NCBI GenBank assembly: GCA_028714275.1
Contig: JAQTMP010000043.1
Location: 1 to 6,340, forward strand
Source of the DNA: Candidatus Paceibacterota bacterium
GTDB lineage: Bacteria > Patescibacteriota > Minisyncoccia > Phycocordibacterales > CAINVO01
Reading direction: 5' to 3'
DNA length: 6,340 nucleotides
Under the pieces are notes generated by a model. The model saw nothing but the letters and a program-made list of their open reading frames with translations, was not told the origin of the DNA and made no database searches. The position numbers and the translations under genes are program-made. Positions within the stretch are counted from its first letter, which is position 1, and each line of letters begins with the position of its first letter. Shown in pieces: positions 1-6,067 of this stretch.

Positions 1-81
1 AGCGTACTGTTCCGAGGTGAGCTCTTTTTGCCACTCTTCATCTGTTTTTTCGATTTTTTTGATGGGCTCTTGATTGTGCAT
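1..81 (-). CDS. msrB: Peptide-methionine (R)-S-oxide reductase MsrB, N-terminal fragment
   Basis: Only the first 27 codons are in the window; the gene runs off the left edge. The peptide starts MHNQEPIKKIEKTDEEW and continues QKELTSEQYA. The K-T-D-E-E-W, then L-T-x-E-Q-Y pattern is the conserved N-terminal signature of MsrB, which reduces the R epimer of methionine sulfoxide in proteins. The catalytic cysteine, its resolving partner and any zinc-binding CxxC pairs lie outside the window, so activity cannot be judged. The ATG at 81-79 lies 9 nt after the msrA stop on the same strand, so the two are almost certainly co-transcribed. The region before the ATG is A/T only except for CC, with no Shine-Dalgarno site. 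There is no signal peptide, which suggests a cytoplasmic enzyme. The family call rests on a short segment but the motif and the msrA neighbour agree. Confidence 0.85.
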   Translation of the reverse strand, partial: MHNQEPIKKIEKTDEEWQKELTSEQYA

Positions 82-90
82 AGGTTTTTA

Positions 91-657
91 TTATTTTTTT
101 AATAAATTCGCAAACTTTTTTTGGACTTTTTCCAATTTTGGATTGATGACTAGCTGGCAATAGCCGTTGCCAGGATTTTTGGCAAAATAATCATGGTGGT
201 AATTTTCGGCCGGATAAAAAGTGGTCAGTGGCTCCAGCTCAGTCACCACCGGCTGTCCATCTGGGTTTGATTCATTAATTTCTTTTATGAACCGTTCACT
301 TTCTTTTCTTTGTTCCGGCGAGGTGTAAAAAATAACTGAACGATACTGAGTACCGACGTCATTGCCTTGACGATTTTTGGTGGTCGGATCATGGGTGCCG
401 AAAAAGACTGTCAGCAAATCACGAAAATAAATCTGCTCTGGATCATATTCTATATGGATCACCTCGGCATGGCCAGTAGTCCCCTCACACACCTGTAAAT
501 ACGTCGGGTTGACCGTGGTCCCTCCCGCATAGCCAGGCTCGACAGCGATGACGCCTTTGAGCATTTTGAAAACTGATTCTGTACACCAGAAGCAGCCTCC
601 TCCAAACACAGCTGTCTCATTTTTGTTTTCAGTTTTGTTCGGTTTATTTTTATCCAT
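91..657 (-). CDS. msrA: Peptide-methionine (S)-S-oxide reductase MsrA
   Basis: A 188-residue MsrA, which reduces the S epimer of free and protein-bound methionine sulfoxide through a cysteine sulfenic acid intermediate, using thioredoxin or a similar donor. Visible motifs are GGGCFWC at residues 19-25 with catalytic Cys22, VCEGTTGHAEV at 56-66, THDPTTKNRQGNDVGTQYRS at 88-107, YHHDYF at 153-158 and the C-terminal NGYC with the probable recycling Cys167. Length fits a compact single-domain MsrA. Cys25 gives a CxxC-like active-site pair, a common variant of the GCFWG motif. The N-terminus is hydrophilic and Lys/Asn-rich with no signal peptide, so the enzyme should be cytoplasmic. The ATG at 657-655 is the only start that keeps the catalytic motif with a sensible leader. 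It lies 39 nt after the dipZ stop and 9 nt before msrB, so it is probably the middle gene of dipZ-msrA-msrB. No good Shine-Dalgarno is visible. Confidence 0.97.
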   Translation of the reverse strand: MDKNKPNKTENKNETAVFGGGCFWCTESVFKMLKGVIAVEPGYAGGTTVNPTYLQVCEGTTGHAEVIHIEYDPEQIYFRDLLTVFFGTHDPTTKNRQGNDVGTQYRSVIFYTSPEQRKESERFIKEINESNPDGQPVVTELEPLTTFYPAENYHHDYFAKNPGNGYCQLVINPKLEKVQKKFANLLKK

Positions 658-696
658 ATTTTTATATGTTATTCTTTAAAACTTGATTTTACTTTT

Positions 697-2523
697 TTAG
701 CCAACAGTAAAAGTATAGGCCTGAAGTCCCGCACCCTGAATCTGAATCTGGAGTGAATGTTTTCCATAGTCGGCGCCTTGTACAAGATTGTAGAGTCGGT
801 TTTCTTTAATCAGAACCGTGCCGTCAGCGGAAACATCTTTGCCCGCCTCTGCCCCGGTGAGGAGCTTGCCGTCACGAAATATTTTGACTGTCACCCCTTT
901 ATCTCCCCCGCTGGCCACAAAATAAACATTTTTAGCATTGTAATTGTAATCAATAGTAGCTGTTGGACTAACATTCTCAGCATACTCTTGAGTAAAATTC
1001 CAATCCCCGGCTAGATATAGAACATTCTGGATATTGCCTGCCCCTAAAGGCGGGTTGAGGTGCTGTTGTAGACCAACCGTGCTGGATACTCCATTTCCTA
1101 AATACTCATTGCGGGCGGCCCCAAAGTAGGTTTCTCTGCTACCGATTTTACTCTCATCGCTAGAGATTGCATTGGCCGGCTCTGTAGTGCCCATTAAAAC
1201 AGTCGGCGTCTGACCTTTGGCCACGGCCAGCAGAGCGAGAGCCTGCTGGATAGCTAGCTCGGTCTTGGCGTAGTCACCCTCACCGATATGATCATAAATA
1301 ATTTCCCCATTTTGATTGATTAAATATTTGCGTGGCCAATACTGATTGCCGTATGCATTCCAAGTGGCATAGTCATTGTCCATCACTACCGGATAGGTAA
1401 TACCAAAACGCTTGACGGCATCTTCCACATTTTTCTGTACTTTTTCAAAAGCAAACTCAGGCGTGTGAATACCGATCACCTCAAGACCCTGGTCCTTATA
1501 TTTTCCATACCAAGCGGTGACATATGGCAAAGTACGCTGACAATTGATACAACTGTATGTCCAAATATCCAACAAGACTACTTTTTTACCCCGAAACTGA
1601 CTAATCGTAATAGGCTGCCCATCAGTATTAATAAAGCCGCTTGGGTCGACTATCTCTGGAGCCTGAGGTCCATGCAGGCTGATGACTAAAGATTTAAAAA
1701 GTAGATTATTTTTTAAAATATTTTCTTGGCTGGTCGTAGTCGCTGTAGGGTTGGAAGATTCGAGGGTAGAAGAGGCTGCTTGAGATTCTGAAGTTTTTTC
1801 ATTTAGTTGAAGAAGTTTTTGCTCAATGGTAGTGACGTCGAAAAGCCCCGAGCTGAGTAGATCAGTCTCAATTATTTTATCCGTACCAAACATAATCATA
1901 ATGCCAAGAATGATAAAAATTACCCCGAGGGTACGCCTAAACCGGCCGTGGGTGTCCGACAAGCCGCCCAGACGGACGACTAGTTTTTGCCCAAGAAAAG
2001 AAACAAGCAAAAGCATCCCGGCCAAGCCGACTGCGTAAGCCATCAAATCCACCAGGCCCAACAAAAGAGATTGAGGCAAGACTGTTGCCAGCACTACAAA
2101 ATAAGTCGGACTGCAACTGGAAAAAACTGGTCCGAGCGAAGCTCCAATAATGATGTTGCCCCAAAAATTTTCTTTCTTGTAGCCTACGGCTATCAGTTTA
2201 TTTGAGCTGCGATTGAGCTTTGAAATCAAGGGGAGACGCTCCCACAAATCCGGGAATAGACTGATCAGACCAAAAATTAAAATGATGGCCCCCGAAATTA
2301 TTTGCCAAAATACCTCCGGAACATTGATAAAAAGGGTGCTGACTTTCAAAATAAAAGTAAAGGTAATAATAGAAACTCCTAGTGAGATCGCGATGATCAA
2401 AGCTTTTTTACCGTTGGCTTTACCTCCAATCGAGCTTCCTATAATCACTGGCAAAAGAGGCAGCGTACATGGCGCCAAGATAGTCAAAATACCCGCGACA
2501 AATGAGAGAAGGAGAAGAATCAT
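697..2523 (-). CDS. dipZ: DipZ-type fusion: CcdA-like membrane thiol electron transporter plus thioredoxin-like domain
   Basis: A 608-residue protein in three parts. Residues 1 to about 215 form a CcdA/DsbD-beta domain with about six membrane segments (roughly 1-28, 41-66, 72-91, 122-150, 153-180, 198-214). Its redox pair is Cys19 (LAPCTLPLLP) and Cys137 (SSCSPT). A Ser/Thr-rich linker (about 240-275) leads to a TlpA-like thioredoxin domain, about 285-435, with WTYSCINC at 321-328 (Cys325, Cys328) and the cis-proline loop YWPRKY (Pro397). The C-terminal part, about 460-608, resembles the beta-rich domain of mycobacterial DipZ. By family knowledge the membrane domain passes electrons from cytoplasmic thioredoxin to the outer thioredoxin-like domain, which reduces disulfides of exported or surface proteins. 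The ATG starts directly at the first membrane helix, as expected for CcdA. It heads the likely operon with msrA and msrB. Main uncertainty: its external substrate. Confidence 0.93.
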   Translation of the reverse strand: MILLLLSFVAGILTILAPCTLPLLPVIIGSSIGGKANGKKALIIAISLGVSIITFTFILKVSTLFINVPEVFWQIISGAIILIFGLISLFPDLWERLPLISKLNRSSNKLIAVGYKKENFWGNIIIGASLGPVFSSCSPTYFVVLATVLPQSLLLGLVDLMAYAVGLAGMLLLVSFLGQKLVVRLGGLSDTHGRFRRTLGVIFIILGIMIMFGTDKIIETDLLSSGLFDVTTIEQKLLQLNEKTSESQAASSTLESSNPTATTTSQENILKNNLLFKSLVISLHGPQAPEIVDPSGFINTDGQPITISQFRGKKVVLLDIWTYSCINCQRTLPYVTAWYGKYKDQGLEVIGIHTPEFAFEKVQKNVEDAVKRFGITYPVVMDNDYATWNAYGNQYWPRKYLINQNGEIIYDHIGEGDYAKTELAIQQALALLAVAKGQTPTVLMGTTEPANAISSDESKIGSRETYFGAARNEYLGNGVSSTVGLQQHLNPPLGAGNIQNVLYLAGDWNFTQEYAENVSPTATIDYNYNAKNVYFVASGGDKGVTVKIFRDGKLLTGAEAGKDVSADGTVLIKENRLYNLVQGADYGKHSLQIQIQGAGLQAYTFTVG

Positions 2524-2534
2524 GTATGCCTTGT

Positions 2535-2562
2535 ATTATACTATGAGAGAAATCTCTGTCGA
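2535..2562 (-). promoter_or_regulatory. Sigma-70-type promoter of the dipZ-msrA-msrB operon
   Basis: On the minus strand there is a perfect TATAAT at 2540-2535 and a near-consensus -35, TCGACA, at 2562-2557, with a 16-bp spacer. The -10 ends only 11 nt before the dipZ ATG, so a start 6-8 nt downstream gives a leader of about 5 nt. The AAGG at 2532-2529, which would serve as a Shine-Dalgarno, would then lie at or before the transcription start. The call is from matching consensus by eye. Confidence 0.7.
2546..2557. promoter_or_regulatory. Small perfect inverted repeat in the dipZ promoter spacer, possible operator
   Basis: AGAGA-AA-TCTCT is a perfect 5+2+5 palindrome lying almost exactly between the -10 and -35 of the dipZ promoter. 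A dimeric repressor bound here would block RNA polymerase. It is short enough to occur by chance, so this is only a candidate. No regulator gene is present in the window. Confidence 0.25.
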
Positions 2563-2589
2563 CCTAAATTAAAAATATCGGGTTAAACA

Positions 2590-2616
2590 TTGACATACCT
2601 TAGTATTTTTGACATA
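2590..2616 (+). repeat. Two direct copies of TTGACATA
   Basis: The octamer occurs at 2590-2597 and 2609-2616, 19 bp apart start to start. The first copy serves as the -35 box. The second has no convincing -10 at 16-18 bp, so it may be a duplicated -35, part of a protein-binding site, or chance. Confidence 0.5.
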
Positions 2617-2618
2617 TT
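2590..2618 (+). promoter_or_regulatory. Promoter of the 248-residue orphan gene
   Basis: A perfect -35 TTGACA at 2590-2595 is followed, after 17 bp, by CATATT at 2613-2618 (4 of 6 matches to TATAAT). The predicted start near 2625 gives a leader of about 15 nt before the ATG at 2640. A second TTGACATA copy at 2609-2616 overlaps the -10. The only purine-rich tract, GGAAAG at 2621-2626, is 13 nt from the ATG, too far for a good ribosome binding site. The promoter faces away from the dipZ promoter, with 27 bp between the two -35 boxes. Confidence 0.6.
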
Positions 2619-2639
2619 GTGGAAAGAAAAAATTGAAAT

Positions 2640-3386
2640 ATGACGACTACAACAGCCAACCTCGTTAATCCTGTCAACTGGAAACCCGCCAACGGCATCA
2701 AGCCAATCGATGAGCAGATCGACCTCTTGGGAAAAATGTTTGGGCTTGAGACTGCTCCATCCCTCAAATATGCCCGGAAGGCCTCCCGGACTTTTACTCC
2801 GCCCCTGAGGCCTGTCAGCCTCATGGCAGTACTGTCCTCCACTGCCTTTTCCAAGCTGCACCACAAGATGCCGTGCGTGCATAATGTTTACTGCCGCACT
2901 ATTGAGCAATTGCATAAAAAGATTGAGGCGCGTGAAGCCAGGTTTGTGGACCATGCCCCAGACCAGCTCAAACCCCATTGCTTCATTTATGAAAAGCAGT
3001 GGGCCGAACAAGGTTTCAAGCTGCTGGAACAGCGCCAGCCGACCTGTATCCTTGTGGTGCCCGCTCACGTCGGACAGGTGTACAAGGCAGATCAGACTGG
3101 ACTTCGGACCCGTGATACCTACCACGTGACGGAGTACGGCATGGATGCGCTGATGATTTCATCCATCATCTTGACCCACTCAGAGAAAATCTTTGGGTCA
3201 AAAATGGATGACATCGCTATCCCCGCCTTGGGAAATGAACATTCCCCCAAAAACGACGGGCAGTTTACCCATACTCCGGTGTACCGGTGGTTTCGAGGAA
3301 AACTGCACTTCGGTTTTGTGAAGTCATCGGAAATTCAGGGAGAGAGGTTTGTGGCGGCCTCTTGGTATCTGATGGCAAAGACTTAG
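2640..3386 (+). CDS. Hypothetical protein of 248 residues, family not recognised
   Basis: I do not recognise this protein. It looks soluble: no signal peptide, no membrane helix, balanced charge, four cysteines (79, 85, 114, 136) not in a metal-binding pattern, and His-containing segments KLHHKMPC (72-79) and GNEHSP (198-203). The N-terminus is MTTTTANLVNPVNW, the C-terminal part ends RFVAASWYLMAKT. The start is fixed, since an in-frame TGA at 2634-2636 lies just before the ATG. It is a single-gene unit with its own promoter and a strong terminator 24 nt after its TAG, convergent with the FAD enzyme and divergent from dipZ. Codon use differs from neighbours: 32 of the first 50 codons end in G or C, against 22 of 50 in the FAD enzyme gene. 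A long imperfect hairpin lies within it at 3155-3215. The promoter, terminator and natural-looking protein favour this strand over the 180-codon antisense frame. Function is unknown. Confidence 0.75.
   Translation: MTTTTANLVNPVNWKPANGIKPIDEQIDLLGKMFGLETAPSLKYARKASRTFTPPLRPVSLMAVLSSTAFSKLHHKMPCVHNVYCRTIEQLHKKIEAREARFVDHAPDQLKPHCFIYEKQWAEQGFKLLEQRQPTCILVVPAHVGQVYKADQTGLRTRDTYHVTEYGMDALMISSIILTHSEKIFGSKMDDIAIPALGNEHSPKNDGQFTHTPVYRWFRGKLHFGFVKSSEIQGERFVAASWYLMAKT
3155..3215 (+). repeat. Long imperfect inverted repeat inside the orphan gene
   Basis: TTGACCCA (3171-3178) pairs perfectly with TGGGTCAA (3194-3201). Outside a 4/2-nt internal loop, TCATCCAT (3159-3166) pairs with ATGGATGA (3204-3211), then three more pairs (3155-3157 with 3213-3215) follow after one mismatch. 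Inside the 15-nt loop, AGA (3182-3184) can pair with TCT (3190-3192). That makes about 22 pairs in 61 nt within coding sequence. It has no T tract and so is not a terminator. Confidence 0.6.
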
Positions 3387-3410
3387 AGTCTAAGATCAAA
3401 AATCAAAACT

Positions 3411-3450
3411 ATCGGTTGCGTGTGGAACACACGCAACCGATTTTCTTTTA
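3411..3450. terminator. Rho-independent terminator, probably bidirectional, between convergent genes
   Basis: A perfect 14-bp stem, ATCGGTTGCGTGTG (3411-3424) with CACACGCAACCGAT (3428-3441), closes a GAA loop and is followed on the plus strand by TTTCTTTT. It lies 24 nt after the stop of the plus-strand orphan gene. On the minus strand the same stem is followed by a T-rich run (AGTTTTGATTTTTG), about 47 nt after the stop of the FAD enzyme gene, so it can end both transcripts. Confidence 0.92.
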
Positions 3451-3488
3451 GCGCTTTAGTGAGAAAGGCTATCCCATTTTATCTTGGC

Positions 3489-5126
3489 TTATTTTATGAG
3501 ATGATCCTGAAGATATTTGATAGTCCCGCCTACCTTTTTGCCAGGATTAAAAATATTTAATGGGTCAAAAATATGTTTGATTCCTACAAAAAGCTGGTAC
3601 ATTTCTGGACCAAACATTTTTTCCACAAAAGGCGTGCGAATAATGCCGTCATTGTGCTCAGCCGTGATCGAACCACCATATTGGATAATAAGATCATACA
3701 CTTTTTCGGATACAGGCACTATTTTGGCTCTCTCAGATTCCTTTTTAAAATCCATCAAGGGAATAATATGGTAGTTGCCATTGCCTGCATGTCCGGCAAT
3801 ATTGGCTGTGATGCCATTATCCTTCAAAATTTTGAGAAGTTTAGGTAGAAACTCAGGCATCTTGGCTGGATCAATAATAAAATCATCAATAAACGGTGCC
3901 GTGCGCTTGCCATGGACATGCTGACGAAGAAGATTGAAACTCTCACGGCGCATGACCCAATATTTATCAGAGTCTTGACCCTCTTCGAGCACTCGAGCAT
4001 AGACTGGAAATTTTTTCAGGGCCTGCATAATCTCAACCGTCTTTTTATTTACTGTCTGCTGATCATTTTCGGCCAGCTCGATGAGGACAATCAGTTTTGG
4101 TAGGCCGAGCATCCTTAAGCCGATAAAAAACTCCGGAAGAAAACCTAAAGCAAATTTAAACAAACCAAGATGCACCTTGCGGGCAATTTCGGGCATAAAA
4201 CGCATGCCAAGCTTGAGAGTGGTATCATCGAAAGTTTCCATACTCTCTGGTCCATAGGGCAAAGTAGCATTGACTACAGCAGGCAGGTCATCCCAACTTT
4301 TGAAAAAAACTGTGATCAATTTACGATCCGGAGTATCTTTGACCAAACGGATTTTGGCGCGGGTGAGAATACCCAGGGTCCCTTGAGATCCGACAAAAAG
4401 CTGACTTAGATCAAACGTATCCTTAGCCTTATCCCATACCCGCCACAAAGCGTAACCAGACGAATTTTTTGAAGTAGTCGGCGTAGCTGCCCGGATGACT
4501 TCATCATTCTTTGAAATAAGCGCATAGGTTTTTTTATATAGATCACCTTCAAAATCCCCCTGCGACATTTTAGCTTCAAGCTCAGAGCGGCTTAGTTTTT
4601 TGAAACTGTACTCCTTGCCATCGGCTAGGACCATCGATATTTCTTCGACAAAATCTCGAATCTGCCCATAGCGCAGCGTTTTTTCACCCGCCGAATTATT
4701 CATGACCATCCCCCCAAGAGCAGCCAGATCTTTCGAAGCAGGATAGACTGGCAAAGAAATATGCTTTGGCAAAGTCACTGTCTCAAAGTCATGATAAAAA
4801 ACCCCAGGCTCAACGATTGCCTTTAGGTTTTCTATATCCACGTCTTCACGTTTAAAATATCGAGTGAAGTCTAGGATGAGTGACTCATTTAACGGTCCCC
4901 CGCTCATATCTGTCCCAGCTGAGCGGCCAGTGATGGAGAGTTCTGGATGAGCTGACTTGTTATCATTTACAAACTTGACCAGCTGCTGAACGTCGTAAGA
5001 ATCTTTTGGGTATAAGACCAAAGTTGGCTTGACTTCGAGAAGCGAAGCATCGTGACTATATTTTAGAAGAGTCTCCTGATCATCCGCAATATCTCCCCGA
5101 AAAAAGGCTTTGATGATTTCTTTCAT
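3489..5126 (-). CDS. GlcD-like FAD-linked oxidoreductase (probable D-2-hydroxyacid dehydrogenase)
   Basis: A 545-residue flavoprotein of the GlcD / D-lactate dehydrogenase (VAO/PCMH) superfamily, expected to oxidise a D-2-hydroxyacid such as lactate or glycolate to the 2-oxoacid. The FAD-binding PCMH domain spans about 35-265: GRSAGTDMSGGPL (67-79), PASKDLAALGGMVMNNSAGE (129-148), and LFVGSQGTLG (243-252). The C-terminal oxidase domain, about 270-531, has GHAGNGNYH (445-453), TAEHNDGIIRTP (488-499) and DPLNIFNPGKK (521-531); the histidines in the first two are at the place where relatives bind substrate or metal. No Cys-rich Fe-S domain is fused, so electrons probably pass to a separate acceptor. 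Residues 320-341 are hydrophobic and might touch the membrane. The ATG is placed by the promoter just upstream (10 nt from the -10 box); no Shine-Dalgarno is visible. The gene lies 34 nt after the secreted-protein gene and ends at the shared terminator. Family sure; substrate not. Confidence 0.93.
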   Translation of the reverse strand: MKEIIKAFFRGDIADDQETLLKYSHDASLLEVKPTLVLYPKDSYDVQQLVKFVNDNKSAHPELSITGRSAGTDMSGGPLNESLILDFTRYFKREDVDIENLKAIVEPGVFYHDFETVTLPKHISLPVYPASKDLAALGGMVMNNSAGEKTLRYGQIRDFVEEISMVLADGKEYSFKKLSRSELEAKMSQGDFEGDLYKKTYALISKNDEVIRAATPTTSKNSSGYALWRVWDKAKDTFDLSQLFVGSQGTLGILTRAKIRLVKDTPDRKLITVFFKSWDDLPAVVNATLPYGPESMETFDDTTLKLGMRFMPEIARKVHLGLFKFALGFLPEFFIGLRMLGLPKLIVLIELAENDQQTVNKKTVEIMQALKKFPVYARVLEEGQDSDKYWVMRRESFNLLRQHVHGKRTAPFIDDFIIDPAKMPEFLPKLLKILKDNGITANIAGHAGNGNYHIIPLMDFKKESERAKIVPVSEKVYDLIIQYGGSITAEHNDGIIRTPFVEKMFGPEMYQLFVGIKHIFDPLNIFNPGKKVGGTIKYLQDHLIK

Positions 5127-5136
5127 AGGCTACGCC

Positions 5137-5145
5137 ATTATAGCA
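5137..5145 (-). promoter_or_regulatory. Extended -10 promoter of the FAD oxidoreductase gene
   Basis: On the minus strand TGCTATAAT (5145-5137) is a perfect extended -10 element. No convincing -35 is seen, which is usual for extended -10 promoters. The hexamer ends 10 nt before the ATG at 5126, giving an expected leader of about 3-5 nt. No terminator is visible in the 34-nt gap, so readthrough from the upstream secreted-protein gene is also possible. Confidence 0.6.
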
Positions 5146-5160
5146 TAGAGATATTTTGTT

Positions 5161-6039
5161 TTACTGATTTGTAGTAGTAGCTGTGCTTGTAGCTGAGGCT
5201 TCAGTCTCAAGATGGAAAGCTTTCAGGCCCGCCAAGATAGTTTTGATATCTTTTTGAGCAGTTTTCAAATCATCTGTCCCTGTTTTGATTTTAGCCCGAG
5301 CTGCCACTAGAGCGGCTTTATTTGAGGCTGCGACTATCTGATCGCCATTGTCAGGTGTGAGTCCAGAAATACCACTGATTGCAGCTTGAGCTTGAGCTTT
5401 GGCATCAGCAGCCTTTGCATTTATCTCAGAAAGGGCCGCTACCAGAGCCGTGACATCCTTGCCTGCAGTCTGAGCTGAGGTGATACGGGCCTGGATCTTT
5501 ACCCCTAGACCTGTCATCAAGTCTGCTGTGGTTATGATTCGGTCAGCCGCGGCGACCAAATGATCCCTAGGCACTATCAGCGCAAAAATACGATATGACT
5601 TTGTGATTGATTGGATTTCCGTACGAAGAGTGGTGGTACTATTGTCCGCATCGATAGTGGTCTTCAAAGTATTTAGGACTGAGATCTGAGCTTGGGCGTC
5701 AGCAGAGATTGAAGCCTTCTCTGAATCTGAAATATTTTTCAAACCTGCCAACCTGGTCACCAGATCATTCAAAGCACTGACGCGTCGAGTGATTTCTTGA
5801 TCGGCTCGACTTTTAGCCACAGTCATTCTTTGTCCTTCAAGCTGAGCCTGGACGCTTGCTCGGGCCTCAATCCGAGCTTCCCTAGTAGAGCTGGCTGAGC
5901 TAGAAGCCCCAATCCCCACAGAAGCTGAGCCTGTCAGAGCTAGAGCATTTGTAGAAGCTGGGGCAGCGATCACTCCAGCCAAGGCTATGATAGTAGCCCC
6001 TGTAAAAAACGAAACCAGTGAAATATTTATTTTTTTCAT
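5161..6039 (-). CDS. Secreted alanine-rich helical protein, hypothetical
   Basis: I cannot name a family. From the ATG at 6039 the product has 292 residues. A signal peptide is clear: MKK, a hydrophobic core at about 7-26, then APASTNALA with likely cleavage near residue 34. The mature part is rich in Ala, Ser, Thr and Lys, lacks cysteine, and is predicted by eye to be mostly helical with coiled-coil-like stretches at about 55-125 and 180-272. A more conserved-looking patch is SYRIFALIVPRDHLVAAADR (148-167). The tail is a Thr/Ser-rich run ending TTTNQ. The longer frame back to 6138 was rejected because it adds 33 residues before the signal peptide and overlaps the upstream gene by 71 nt. The gene lies 28 nt after the stop of the anchored Ser-rich protein, so they probably form one transcript. 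A surface or periplasm-like structural role is plausible but inferred. No Shine-Dalgarno is seen. Confidence 0.85.
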   Translation of the reverse strand: MKKINISLVSFFTGATIIALAGVIAAPASTNALALTGSASVGIGASSSASSTREARIEARASVQAQLEGQRMTVAKSRADQEITRRVSALNDLVTRLAGLKNISDSEKASISADAQAQISVLNTLKTTIDADNSTTTLRTEIQSITKSYRIFALIVPRDHLVAAADRIITTADLMTGLGVKIQARITSAQTAGKDVTALVAALSEINAKAADAKAQAQAAISGISGLTPDNGDQIVAASNKAALVAARAKIKTGTDDLKTAQKDIKTILAGLKAFHLETEASATSTATTTNQ

Positions 6040-6067
6040 AATTTTTGATTTAAATGGTAAGAGAAAA

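Noticed and set aside
661..666. TATAAA just upstream of msrA as a separate promoter
   Set aside because: It is only 3 nt from the ATG, so transcription would start inside the gene; the tract is simply A/T-rich, and cotranscription with dipZ explains msrA better.
1937..2164. 75-codon minus-strand frame inside dipZ, and the plus-strand frames opposite dipZ
   Set aside because: They lie wholly within the membrane domain coding region of dipZ, whose cysteine pair and helices clearly define the real frame.
2806..2823. Hairpin TGAGGC-CTGTCA-GCCTCA in the orphan gene
   Set aside because: Only six pairs with a six-base loop; expected by chance in G/C-rich coding sequence.
2583..3125. 180-codon open frame antisense to the orphan gene
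   Set aside because: No promoter or terminator fits it. It overlaps a frame that has a promoter, a terminator and a more natural protein composition, and it arises from the G/C-rich codon use of the plus-strand gene.
5370..5420. Repeated AGCTTGAGC-like units resembling a tandem repeat
   Set aside because: They encode an Ala/Gln-rich helix with similar codons; the repeat is short and irregular.
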